A DNA stretch of 64,000 bases from CAIWHR01 sp963741355 (GTDB taxonomy: Bacteria > Pseudomonadota > Gammaproteobacteria > Burkholderiales > Casimicrobiaceae). The stretch's first letter is position 1, and each line of letters starts with the position of its first letter. The notes beneath the pieces are model-generated. The model was not told where the DNA came from. It did no database searches and saw only the letters and a list, made by a program, of their open reading frames with translations. Shown here piece after piece: positions 36,802 to 47,273 of this stretch. The translations under genes and the position numbers were made by a program. The stretch lies in contig CAVUIG010000009.1 of NCBI GenBank assembly GCA_963741355.1, positions 62,001 to 126,000 on the forward strand. Direction: 5' to 3'.

Positions 36802-39660
36802 TTCGGCGACTCCAATCGGCGCGCCGTAGCGCAGATACAGCATCGCGGCGCGCAGGAGGTCGACTTCTTCCTGCGTGTCGAGGCGCGTCTGCAGCCCGCC
36901 CGGTTGCGGCGCCGCGGTGAAATCGAGTCCCGCCTGCTCGGCGAATCGCCGCGCGTAGTCCCGCCACCGGGCATCGTACCGTCCCTGTCGAGCGGTGCAG
37001 CAGCGTGAGATCGAGCGGGACGGCGATGCGCGCGCCGGCGCCGCTCGCCCGCCACGTGAAATCGAGATCGTAGAGATGAAAGCCGTCGTAGCGTTCCGCG
37101 TCGAAACGCGTGAATTTCCCAGACGTGGCGGCGCACGGCGATGAAGACGCCGTCGAGCACTCGGATGCCATCGCAGACCGGCTGCTGGAATCCGCTGGCG
37201 ATCAACAGTGCGCCGCGCTCGTTCGGGGGCGGCGGGATGGAGGATGTGGCCGTGGATGAAACGTTGCCCCGCATGGCCCGATTTGCGCGCCCGTCACCTT
37301 CGACGCGCCGGCGACGCCGACGCCGTCGAAATGGTCCAGGTGCGCGACGAGCCGCGGCGCGAAGTCCGCGCGTGACGAGCTCAATGTCGTCGTGGGAAAA
37401 CACGAGGATGTCGCCGGAGGCCTTTTCCGCCGCGCGGTTGTAGCCCTCGGCGAGCGAGCGCGCGTCGTGGATGCCGATGATCTCGAGCGGATATCCGGCG
37501 AACCGGTGCTCGTAGCTCGCGCGAACCGCCGCGAAGCGCGCGGGATCGATCGAGCAGACGAGCGCCGAGATGCGCGGCCTGCGCTCGGGCGCCGGGCGGC
37601 GGTGGGAACATTCGGGCGACGAGGCCTGGCTGACCGCGCGCCCATGCGAGCAGCGTTCGCAGGTAGGCGCGCTGCGCCGCGTGCCATTCGGGCCGTTCGT
37701 CGATGAGCGCGCAGGCGGGTGCCAAGGCGCGCTCGACCGCGCCTTCCGCGAGCATCGCCTCGACCGCGTCGAGCTCCGCGTCGGCGGCGATGCGCCGCAG
37801 CGCGTGCCGCTGCGCGACGGAGGCCGACGGCGCGGATTCGGCGCGCGGCGCGGCCTTGCGCCTGCACCAGGTGCGCCACGCGTCGCGCAGCGCCTCCTCC
37901 AGCGCGCGCGTGAACCGGGCGACGTCGCACAGCGCGCTTTGCTGCACCCGTGCCGGCAACGCGGCGCGCAGCGCGGCCAGCGCGACCTGCGCATCGTGCG
38001 AGGCGAGCGCACGCGCGACGATCGCCGTGTAGTCGTGGCGGCCCGACGCGATCCATCCGGTCAGGCGGAGCGCCGTCAGGATGGACGCCGTCGAGCGCGA
38101 CGCGGACGTCTGGCCGGGCAGCGTGACCACCGGAACGCCTTGCCACAACGACTCGAGCGTCGTGGTCGCGCCGGAGAACGGCATGGGATCGAGCGCAATG
38201 TCCACCCTCGCAATCAGCCGGCGCACCTCGTCTGCCGACATTCGCCCGGTCGTCTCGACGCGGTCGGCGGCGCCGGCGCGGGCGAAGGCGTCCATCACGC
38301 GCTGCTGCGCGAAGCCGGGCGCGAGCCCGGCGACGATGAGGCGCGCCTGCGGAACGGCGGCCAGCAGGTCCGCCCACAGCCTGAGCGTCGCATCGGTGAG
38401 CTTCGCGGCATTGTTGAACGAGCCGAGCGTCGGATGGCCCGCCGCGAGCACCGGCAACGGCGCTGGCGCCGTCAGCGGCGACGGCGGCTTCCAGCACCAT
38501 TGCGTGCCGGGGAGCCGGATCAGCGTTTCGCTGTGCAGCGCATCGCAGTCGCACCCGGAGGATCGGCCACCGCGTCGGTCAGCCGATAGTCGATGCCTTC
38601 GAGCCCCGTGGTGTTGAGGTAGTCGAGCCAGGTGATCTGCACGGGCGCGGGCTTCGCGCCGAACACGCGCGAGGCGGTTGTGCCCGGTGTGGCCGGCGAT
38701 GTCGATGAGGATGTCGATGCGGTCGTCGCGAATCCACTGCGCGACGAGCTCGTCCTTCACGCCGCGCATCACGCGCGCGGTCACCGCGCCCAGCCGGGCC
38801 AGCGATTCCGGCGGCTGCGGATTGTTGAAGTAGGCGAATACGTCGAAATGCGCGCGATCGTGCGCCGCGAGCACCGGCTCGAGGAACGCCGGCAGCGCCG
38901 TGTGGCAGTCGGGCGAGACGTACCCGATGCGCAGCCGCCGCTCGGGGTCGGGCGGGTTCGAGGGCGGCACATACGAGCGCTGCCACGACCACTCGAAATG
39001 CGCGGCATACGCGCGGTGCAGCGCGAAGATCTCCTCGGGCGTGTGGCGCGGCGAAAGCTTGGTGAGCGCGAGCAGGTTCGAGAACGCCGGGCCGGAAGTC
39101 CGGGCGCAGGCATGCGCGCCGACGCATAGGACGCGAACGCGTCATCGAAGCGGCCCTGGTCCTTGTAGAGATTGCCGAGATTGTTGTGGATCTCGGCGGC
39201 GTCGGGGATCGCCTGCCGCGCCGTTTCCAGCGCCTCGACCGCGGCGTCGAGATTGCCGGTCTGCTGCAGGGCGTTCGCGAGATTCACGTGCGCGCCGAGC
39301 GAGCGGGCGTCCTGCGCCAGCGCGCGGCGATACGCGGCGATCGCGTCGTCCGCCTGCCCGAGGCGCAGGCACGCGGTGCCCAGGTTCGTCCATACGGCGG
39401 CGTCGCTCGGGGGCGTCGGCGGCGGCGCTTCGCAGGAGCGTCTGTGCGGCGCGCCAATCGCCGGCCTCGAGCGCGTAGGCACCGAGCGTCGCGCGAATCG
39501 CCGCGACGCGCGGATGGCGCCGGGCCAAGGCATCGAGCAGAGCGAGCGCGCGCGGGCGCTCTCCCGTCGTCCACGCGGCGCCGGCCTCGGCGAGCGTCCT
39601 GGCGATCTCGGCGCGCTCGCTTTCGTTCGGAGCGGCGGCCGGCACGTTGGCGTTGCTCAT
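36790..39660 (-). CDS. TPR/SPINDLY O-GlcNAc-transferase-like protein with C-terminal glycosyltransferase domain (many frameshifts)
   Basis: Reconstructed as one gene of about 956 residues. From the N-terminus: TPR repeats (ALAQDARSLGAHVNLANALQ, AEIHNNLGNLYKDQGRFDDA), then a GT41 catalytic region with RLRIGYVSPDCHTALPAFLEP, DILIDIAGHTGHNRL, LGSFNNAAKLTD (catalytic lysine region) and PFSGATTTLESLWQGVPVVTL, and then a second domain, RISALVCSIDPARFAAV...FSHDDIEL, like Glyco_tranf_2_5. At least eight frame changes occur (near 39.41, 39.10, 38.68, 38.56, 37.60, 37.38, 37.29, 37.12, 36.98 kb). It probably glycosylates proteins such as flagellin or adhesins; the target is unknown. Confidence 0.8.
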
Positions 39661-39817
39661 GGTGATCGGGCGTTGCGCCGCGGGCATCGGCGCGGGATCG
39701 CTCAGTCTACGATATCCCGCGCACCCGCAGGCGCCGTTTGATCGAGGACAAACAATTGGAACCGCATGAATGACCGCGGGGCCCGCGTTTGTGGCAGCAT
39801 TACGGCAAATCAAACCG

Positions 39818-39840
39818 CCGCCCGGACATGCGCCGGGCGG
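39818..39840 (+). promoter_or_regulatory. Hairpin in the pntAA leader
   Basis: A perfect 8-base-pair stem (39818-39825 with 39833-39840, CCGCCCGG type, loop of 7) ends 21 bases before the pntAA ATG. It lies just ahead of the CTGGGGAA ribosome binding site and could affect transcription or translation. Confidence 0.35.
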
Positions 39841-39861
39841 TGCCACACTGGGGAATCGGCC

Positions 39862-40986
39862 ATGCTGATCGGCATTCCACGCGAAACGCGCACGGGCGAG
39901 ACGCGCGTCGCGGCGACGCCCGAAACCGTCAAGAAGCTCGCCGCCAGCGGCAAGCACGAGATCGTCGTCGAGGCGGGCGCCGGCACGGCATCCTCCATTC
40001 CCGACGACGCGTACGTCGCCGCCGGCGCGCGCACCGGCACCGCTGCCGAGGCGCTCGGCGCCGACATCGTCCTCAAGACGCGCGGCCCTGCGGGCGACGA
40101 GCTCGCCGCGCTGAAGAAGGGCGCGCTCCTCGTCGGACTTCTCAATCCGTTCGACGCCGCCGCGGTGGAGAGCTACGCGCGCGCCGGCGTCACCGGCTTC
40201 GCGCTCGAGTGGCTGCCCCGGATCACGCGGGCGCAGGCGATGGACGTGCTTTCGTCGCAGGCCAACATCGCCGGCTACAAGGCGGTGATCCTCGCCGCCG
40301 CCGAATACGGCCGCTTCATGCCGATGCTGATGACGGCCGCGGGCACCGTGAAGGCGGCGCGCGTGCTCGTGATGGGCGTGGGCGTCGCCGGACTGCAGGC
40401 GATCGCGACGGCCAAGCGTCTCGGCGCCGTGATCGAGGCGTCCGACGTGCGTCCCTCGGTGAAGGACCAGGTCGAGTCGCTGGGTGCCAAGTGGATGGAC
40501 GTCCCGTACGCGAACGACGAGGAGCGCAAGATCGCCGAGGGTGTAGGCGGCTACGCGCGTCCGATGCCGCCGGAATGGATGGCGCGCCAGGCCGACATCG
40601 TGCACGAGCGCTGCAAGCAGATGGACATCGTGATCACGACGGCGCTGATTCCCGGGCGACCGGCGCCCAAGCTCATCAAGGCAGCGACGGTGGCGGCGAT
40701 GAAGCCGGGCTCGATCCTCGTCGACCTCGCGATCGAGCAGGGCGGCAACGTCGAGGGCGCCGAGCTCGACAAGATCGTCGTGAAGAACGGCGTCAAGATC
40801 ATCGGCATCCCCAATCTCGCGGCTACGGTCGCGGCGGACGCGAGCGCGCTGTATGCCCGCAACGTCCTCAACTTCCTGTCGCTGTCGCTCAATCCCAAGA
40901 CCGGCGAGTTCGCCGTGCCGAAGGACGACGAGATCATCAAGGCGACGCTGGTCTGCGAGAACGGCGCCGTCGTGCCGCGTGGTTGA
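39862..40986 (+). CDS. pntAA: NAD(P) transhydrogenase subunit alpha part 1 (PntAA)
   Basis: Soluble NAD(H)-binding domain I of the proton-translocating transhydrogenase, 374 residues. Start MLIGIPRETRTGETRVAATPE is the family start. The Rossmann motif VLVMGVGVAGLQAIATAKRLGA and the mobile-loop region around MPPEWMARQ are visible. The three-gene arrangement (separate PntAA, PntAB, PntB) is as in Rhodospirillum rubrum. The frame is intact. It is separated from pntAB by 194 bases. Confidence 0.95.
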   Translation: MLIGIPRETRTGETRVAATPETVKKLAASGKHEIVVEAGAGTASSIPDDAYVAAGARTGTAAEALGADIVLKTRGPAGDELAALKKGALLVGLLNPFDAAAVESYARAGVTGFALEWLPRITRAQAMDVLSSQANIAGYKAVILAAAEYGRFMPMLMTAAGTVKAARVLVMGVGVAGLQAIATAKRLGAVIEASDVRPSVKDQVESLGAKWMDVPYANDEERKIAEGVGGYARPMPPEWMARQADIVHERCKQMDIVITTALIPGRPAPKLIKAATVAAMKPGSILVDLAIEQGGNVEGAELDKIVVKNGVKIIGIPNLAATVAADASALYARNVLNFLSLSLNPKTGEFAVPKDDEIIKATLVCENGAVVPRG

Positions 40987-41088
40987 AACCAGCGAGAGGC
41001 ATCGAATTGCCCTTGGCATTGCACATTGCGGCGCAACGACGCGCGGTCGACTTGACCGGCGTCCGCGCGTGAACCCATTCAATGCCGG

Positions 41089-41102
41089 CGCGGACGTCCG
41101 CG
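41089..41102. repeat. 14-base perfect palindrome between pntAA and pntAB
   Basis: CGCGGACGTCCGCG is a perfect palindrome 79 bases before the pntAB start, inside the unusually long 194-base gap of the pnt operon. It could be an operator or a hairpin; chance is also possible at this GC content. Confidence 0.3.
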
Positions 41103-41180
41103 TCCAAGTCGGCCGCGCATCGGACCTCCAGTCTTCGCAATGCGCAAATGGCACCGATTCCGAAAAACTCGGGAGCAGAC

Positions 41181-41498
41181 ATGGTTGATCCGATCGTTTT
41201 CTACCTGATCATATTTGTCCTGGCGATCGTCGTGGGCTATCACGTCGTCTGGAGCGTCACGCCGGCGCTGCACACGCCGCTGATGAGCGTCACGAACGCG
41301 ATTTCCGGCATCATCCTCGTCGGCGCGATGCTCGCGGCCGGCCTCGAGTGGGCGAATTTCGACTGGGGCGGCTGGGTCGGCTTCGCCGCCGTCGCGCTCG
41401 CGTCGGTCAACGTGTTCGGCGGCTTCCTCGTGACGCAGCGGATGCTCGAGATGTTTCGCAAGAAGGAGCCGAAGGCGCCCGCTCCCGAGAAGCACTGA
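41181..41498 (+). CDS. pntAB: NAD(P) transhydrogenase subunit alpha part 2 (PntAB)
   Basis: A 105-residue membrane subunit with three or four spans. It carries VDPIVFYLIIFVLAIVVGYHVVW, HTPLMSVTNAISGIILVGA and VFGGFLVTQRMLEMFRKK, all typical of PntAB. The ATG at 41181 has GGGAGCAG just upstream; an upstream in-frame extension is not conserved. With PntB it forms the proton channel. Confidence 0.95.
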   Translation: MVDPIVFYLIIFVLAIVVGYHVVWSVTPALHTPLMSVTNAISGIILVGAMLAAGLEWANFDWGGWVGFAAVALASVNVFGGFLVTQRMLEMFRKKEPKAPAPEKH

Positions 41499-41522
41499 CG
41501 GCGGCCATCGGGAGAACCATTC

Positions 41523-42908
41523 ATGACCGCCAATCAAGTCGCCCTCTGGTACCTGGTCGCTTCGATCTCGTTCATCCTCGCGCTCAAGGGCCTGTCGCAT
41601 CCGTCGACGGCCCGGCGCGGCAACGTGTTCGGCATGGTCGGCATGGCGATCGCCGTCGTCGTCACGCTGGCGCTCGTCTTTTCGACCACCAAGAATGTCG
41701 CGATGATCGTCGCAGGCATTGCCATCGGCGCCGCCGTCGGCACCGTGATCGCCCGACGCGTGCAGATGACGCAGATGCCCGAGCTGGTCGCCGCGTTCCA
41801 CTCGCTGGTCGGCATGGCCGCGGTGCTGATCGCGGTGTCCGCCGTGCACAACCCGCAGTCGTTCGGGCTGCCCGCCGTGATCCCGACCGGCAACAAGCTC
41901 GAGCTCTTCATCGGCACGTTCATCGGCGCGATCACGTTCTCGGGCTCGGTGATCGCGTTCGCCAAGCTGTCGGGGCGGATGTCCGGCGCGCCGATCGTAT
42001 TCAAGGGCCAGCACCTGCTCAATCTCGCCATCGGAATCGCGATGATCGGCTTCGGCATCGCATTCTTCATGGGCGGCGGCTGGCTGCCTTTTGCCGTGAT
42101 GTCGGCGCTCGCGTTCCTGCTGGGCGTGCTGATCATCATCCCGATCGGCGGCGCCGACATGCCGGTCGTGATCTCGATGCTGAACAGCTACTCGGGCTGG
42201 GCGGCGGCCGGCATCGGCTTCTCGCTCAACAATCCGATGCTGATCATTGCCGGCTCGCTGGTCGGGTCCTCGGGCGCGATCCTGTCGTACATCATGTGCA
42301 AGGCGATGAACCGCAGCTTCTTCAGCGTGATCCTGGGCGGATTCGGCGCGGAGGAGGGCGCGGCGGCCGCCGACGCGTCGCAGAAGACCGTCAAATCGGG
42401 CAGCGCCGACGACGCGGCGTTCATCATGGGCAACGCCGAGACCGTGATCATCGTTCCCGGCTACGGCCTCGCGGTCGCGCGCGCGCAGCACGCGGTCAAG
42501 GAAATGGCGGCCAAGCTTCGCGAGAAGGGCGTGAACGTCAAGTACGCGATCCACCCGGTGGCCGGCCGGATGCCGGGGCACATGAACGTGCTGCTCGCCG
42601 AGGCGGAGGTCCCGTACGACCAGGTGTTCGAGATGGAGGACATCAACGGCGAATTCGGCACCGCCGACGTCGCGCTGATCCTCGGCGCCAACGACGTCGT
42701 CAACCCGCTCGCCGAGCAGAAGGGCAGCGCGATCTACGGGATGCCGATCCTCGAGGCGTACAAGGCGAAGACCGTCATCGTCAACAAGCGCTCGATGGCG
42801 TCGGGCTACGCCGGCCTCGACAATCCGCTCTTCTACATGGACAAGACGATGATGGTGTTCGGCGACGCGAAGAAGGTCGTCGAGGATCTGGTCAAGGCGA
42901 TCGAATAG
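41523..42908 (+). CDS. pntB: NAD(P) transhydrogenase subunit beta (PntB)
   Basis: A 461-residue subunit with an N-terminal membrane half (about nine spans) and a C-terminal NADP(H)-binding domain III, marked by ETVIIVPGYGLAVARAQHAV, HPVAGRMPGHMNVLLAEA and GANDVVNPLA. It couples proton influx to reduction of NADP by NADH. The frame is intact. It follows pntAB by 24 bases. Confidence 0.97.
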   Translation: MTANQVALWYLVASISFILALKGLSHPSTARRGNVFGMVGMAIAVVVTLALVFSTTKNVAMIVAGIAIGAAVGTVIARRVQMTQMPELVAAFHSLVGMAAVLIAVSAVHNPQSFGLPAVIPTGNKLELFIGTFIGAITFSGSVIAFAKLSGRMSGAPIVFKGQHLLNLAIGIAMIGFGIAFFMGGGWLPFAVMSALAFLLGVLIIIPIGGADMPVVISMLNSYSGWAAAGIGFSLNNPMLIIAGSLVGSSGAILSYIMCKAMNRSFFSVILGGFGAEEGAAAADASQKTVKSGSADDAAFIMGNAETVIIVPGYGLAVARAQHAVKEMAAKLREKGVNVKYAIHPVAGRMPGHMNVLLAEAEVPYDQVFEMEDINGEFGTADVALILGANDVVNPLAEQKGSAIYGMPILEAYKAKTVIVNKRSMASGYAGLDNPLFYMDKTMMVFGDAKKVVEDLVKAIE

Positions 42909-42928
42909 TCGACCGCGTTCCTGCGAGG

Positions 42929-43730
42929 ATGCCCGATGAACCGGAACCGCGCACCTGTCGCGCATCCGGCCTGCTGCGAAAGCTGCTGCTGGCGATGCTC
43001 GTCGTCGCCGCCGGAGGGTCGGGCGCGGCGGTCGCGGAGACGATCGCCATCCTCTCCGTCGTCGGCGACCGCCTCACGATCGTCAGCCCGGGGAAGCAGA
43101 CTGGCAGTCATCTGGACCAGAATCAGTACCAGGTGGTGCCGCTCGCCGATACGGGGTTCGACGATTTCGCGGTTCGGGTCGCCCACGACGCGATCACCAA
43201 AGCCCGGCCCGAGGCTTCGCTCGCCCCGTTTCGCGCCCGCGACCCGGCGTTGTACGCGCTTCGCGACTCGTGGCTGGACGCCGATTCGGTCAATGTCCGC
43301 GCATTGATTGCGTTGGTCGCGGAAAATCTGCCGAAGGATCCGGACGCCCGGCTGCTGCTGATCGCGCCGTACAAGGGCCCGCTCGAACTGAAGTCCGACG
43401 GGGCCTATCGCGGCAGCGGAAAGGTCGCCGGGCTGGGTTTCTATCTTGATAGCGCCACGCGCATGACCCGCACCGACACGATGGAATCGGGGATCGGATT
43501 TCTGGGAGTCTTCGCGAATTTTCAGCTGCTCCTGATCAACCTGAAGAGCAACACGGTCGAGGCGCACGAGCGCATCGTGGCCGGAACGACGTTCCCGGCC
43601 GCGACGGCGCCGGATCGAACGCCCTGGAATGCGCTCAACGCCACCAGGAAGAGCGAAGAGCTCGACTTCCATGATGAAGCGGGAAATCGAGCGCGTGTTG
43701 CCGCTCATGCTGAGCCAGAACAGGAAGTAG
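42929..43730 (+). CDS. Hypothetical exported protein (frameshifted near the end)
   Basis: I do not recognise a family. About 265 residues with a signal peptide-like stretch (LLRKLLLAMLVVAAGGSGAAVAET) followed by TIAILSVVGDRLTIV, then a region with LLLIAPYKGPLELKSDG and GLGFYLDSATRMTR. The frame changes near 43660; the continued product ends KREIERVLPLMLSQNRK at 43730. The start is uncertain (ATG at 42929; another ATG at 42936 is in a different frame). It lies 20 bases after pntB and 95 before the CPBP gene. Confidence 0.6.
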
Positions 43731-43790
43731 GCCCGACTGCCGCGAATTGCCGGCCATTCGCGGCACCGTCTGCGTGCGACCGGGCTGCGA

Positions 43791-43818
43791 TTGCCGCCGG
43801 CGCGGGTTGTGATACAAC
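43791..43818 (+). promoter_or_regulatory. Possible promoter for the CPBP gene
   Basis: TTGCCG (43791-43796) and TACAAC (43813-43818) are 16 bases apart. A start of transcription 7 bases downstream would fall at or next to the A of the ATG at 43826, and no ribosome binding site is visible, so the mRNA might be leaderless. Confidence 0.35.
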
Positions 43819-43825
43819 GTCCAAA

Positions 43826-46800
43826 ATGTCGACGGAGAGCCTAGCCCGCAAGCCCGCGTTCTGGATCGTCTACGCGCTCGTCGCGTGCGCGTCGGCCCTG
43901 GTCGCGTGGCGGCTCTTCCCGCTCGCGATTCCGATCGTCAATCTCGAAATCACGATGGATCGCGCCGGCGCCCTCGAGCGCGCCGAGGCGATCGCGGCCG
44001 AGCGGGCGCTGGCCCCCGCGGATGCGCGCAGCGCGGCGCAGTTCGCGCAGGACCAGTCGACGCAGAATTACGTCGAGCTCGAAGGCGGCGGCAAGGACGC
44101 CTTCGCGAAGCTCGTCGCGGGCAGCGTCTATTCGCCGTACTGGTGGGAGGTGCGTCTGTTCCGCCCGGGCGAGGTGAGCGAGGCGACGGTCCGCTTCCGC
44201 CCCGACGGCACGCCGTACGGCTTCGCGAAGCATCTCGCCGAGACGTTCGTGCCCGCCGATCCCGCCGGGCTCGCGCTGCCCGTCGAGGCGGCGCAGCAGA
44301 TCGCCGAAACACGCGCGCGCGCCGACTGGGGCGTGGATTTCGCGCCGTACCGCCTGCTCGAGAAGACGCAGCAGACGCGCACCACCGGCCGCGTCGATCA
44401 CACGTTCGTCTACGAGCGCAGCGACGAACGGATCGCCGAGGCGCGCTTCCGGATGCGGCTCGTCGTCTCCGGCAACGAGCTCACCGCGCTCCGCTATTTC
44501 GTGCACGTCCCGGAATCGTTCAACCGGCGCTATCAGGAGCTGCGCTCCGCGAACAACACGATCGCCGGCGCCGCGAGCGTCGCCGCGGGCGTCCTGTACG
44601 GACTGGGCGGCTGCGTGTTCGGCGTGCTGTGGCTTGCGCGCAGGCATTGGCTGCTGTGGCGGCCGGCGCGCAATGCCGGCTTCGCCGTCGGCAGCCTGCT
44701 GGGCGCTCATGGTGCTCGCTTCCGCGCCGGCCGCCTGGTTCAGCTTCGATACCGCGCAGTCGGTCGAGACATTCTGGCTGCGCGAAGCCGGCGGCGCGCT
44801 GGCGATGATGTTCCTCGGCGGCCTCGCGCTGGGCCTCGTCTTCATGGCGGCGGAGAGCCTCACGCGATTCGCGTTTCCGCGATCACCCGCAGCTCTGGCG
44901 CGTCTGGTCGGCGCGGGCGGCGCCGACCCGGTCGATGCTGGGCCGCACGCTCGGCGGCTATCTCTTCGTGCCGATCGAGCTCGCGCTCATCGCCGGCTTC
45001 TACTACGTGACCAATCGCTGGGCCGGCTGGTGGCAGCCTTCGGAAATCCTCACCGATCCCAACATCCTGGGCAGCTACGTTCCCGGATTGACGCCGATCG
45101 CGCAGGCGCTGCAGGCGGGCTTCATGGAGGAATGCCTGTTCCGCGCGGTCCCGATCTCGCTCGCCGCGATCGTCGGCGCGCGGTACGGCCGGCGCGGCCT
45201 TGCGATCGGCATCGCCGTCGTCGTCCAGGCGCTGGTGTTCGGCGCCGCGCATGCGAACTACCCGGGGTTCCCGTCGTATTCGCGATTGATCGAGCTCATC
45301 GTCCCGGCGATGCTGTGGGCGCTCATCTTCCTGCGCTTCGGGCTGGTGCCGACGATCCTGCTGCATGCGCTGTTCGATCTCGTGCTGATGTCGATCCCGG
45401 TGTTCCTCGTCGACGCGCCCGGCGCGGACCTGCAGCGCGCGCTCGTGATCGTCGCCGGGCTCGCGCCGCTCGCCGTCGTCCTCGTGCGGGGCGTTCGCGC
45501 CGGCGGTTTCACGGAGCTCGCGCCCGAATTCCGCAACGGCGCCTGGAAGCCGCGGGAGCGGGTCGAGGTCGCCGCGCCGCCACTGCTGCCGCAAGAGGTG
45601 CCCGAATCCGGATGGGTGCGCCGATTCCAGCGCGCGCTTCCCGCGCTCGGGTTGGCCGGCCTCGCGGTCTGGATCGCGGCCACGCCCTTCGGCATCGACA
45701 CGCCGCCGCTCACGATCGATCGCGGCGCGGCGATGGCGGTGGCCGACGCGGCGCTTGCCGAGCGCGGCGTCGACGCTCGGTCCCGAATGGCAGCGCATGT
45801 CGACGACGCGGATGATGCGCGAGGAGCCGCTGCTCTGGCAGACGCACAAGTACGTGTGGCGCGAAGCCGGGCCCGACGCCTATGCGAAGCTCATCGGCAA
45901 GACGCTCGCGCCGCCGCTCTGGGACGTCCGCTATGCGAAGTTCAGCGGCGACGTCAGCGAGCGTGCGGAGGAATGGCGCGTGACGGTCGACGGCAAGGGC
46001 GGCGTGCGCCAGGTGAGGCATCGACTCCCCGAGGCGCGCGCGGGCGCTTCGCTCACGCGCGAGGCCGCGCTGGCGCTCGCACAGCGCACGCTCGCCGAGC
46101 GGATGGCGCTCGACCCGGCGGCGATGAAGCTCGTCGGCGCCGACGAGAAGGCGCAGCCGGCGCGCCTCGACTGGTCGTTCACGTTCACCGATCCCCGCGT
46201 CGACGTCGGCAAGGGCGCGGAGGCGCGCGCCACCGTCGCGCATCGGCGGCGACGAGGTCGCGCGCTATGGGCGGTTCGTCGAGATACCCGAGCTCTGGCA
46301 GCGCTCCGAGCGCGAGCGCGACGGCCGGCTTTCGTTCGTCAAGATGTCGATCTCGGCGCTCGTGGCGCTCGCCGCGCTGGCGGCGCTCATCATGGCGATG
46401 GTCAACTGGACGCGCCATCACTGCGACCGGCGCGCGCTGATCGGCGTCGCGATCATCGCGTTCGTCCTGATGGCGGTGAGCTACGTCAACGCGTGGCCTT
46501 CGCTCGCGATGGCGCTCGACACGACCGAGCCCGTCGCGTCGCAGATCGGATTGAGCGCGGCCGGCATGCTGCTCGGCGCCGCGATCGCGGCGCTCCTCTT
46601 CGGCCTCCTGGCGGGCGTCGGCGCGTGGGCGGCGCAGCGCCAGCCCCGCCACGCCTTCGCCGGCCGCTTCCCGGCGTGGTCGCTGGGAATCGCGGCGGCG
46701 CTCGTCGCGGCGGGCGTCGGCGCGGCGCTCGGCAGCCTCGCGCCCGCGACGGTGCCGAGGTGGCCGGCCTATCCGTTCGAAGTGCTTGCGCTGCCCCCGC

Positions 46801-47273
46801 TCGGCGCGGCCGTGAACGGCGCGCAGCTCGTGGCATCGGCGGGCGTCGGGCTCTTCTTCATGTATTGGCTCGAGCGCGTCACCGGCGAATGGCGCCGGCA
46901 CGGCTGGCTTGCGATGCTGGTGCTGGTCGCGGTGGTGACGGTCGTCGCCGTCGTCGACGCTCCGGACATGCTGGGCGCCGCGATCGGCGGCATCGCGACG
47001 GGCATCGCGGCCGCGGCGATCGTGTTCGGCCTCCTGCGTTTCGATTATTCGGCGGTCCCGGCCTACATGGCGACGGGGATCGTGCTGCACGCCATCGCGG
47101 CCGCGGTGCGCAGCGGCGCCGGCGACGCCTACGTGCTGCTCGCGATCGACGTCGCGGTGACGGTGGCGGCGACGTGGCTCGTGATGCGCTACCTCGAGCG
47201 TGCCCGCGCTGGCGCGCCGCCCGCCGCGTCGAGTCCGGTCGTGCCTACTGGATCGTCACCCAGTACGGAATGA
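43826..47273 (+). CDS. Very large CPBP-type intramembrane protease with duplicated domain (four frameshifts)
   Basis: Reconstructed at about 1,148 residues. After an N-terminal span and a ~200-residue non-cytoplasmic domain come further spans and the CPBP (CAAX protease/bacteriocin-processing) core with all three motifs: MEECLFR (EExxxR), FGAAH (FxxxH) and HALFD. A second non-cytoplasmic domain of the same look (starts TIDRGAAMAVADAALAERG, as the first has TMDRAGALERAEAIAAERA) and about eight C-terminal spans follow. Four single-base insertions lie near 44700, 44930, 45775 and 46243. The substrate is unknown; CPBP proteins cleave or bind membrane proteins. Confidence 0.8.
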
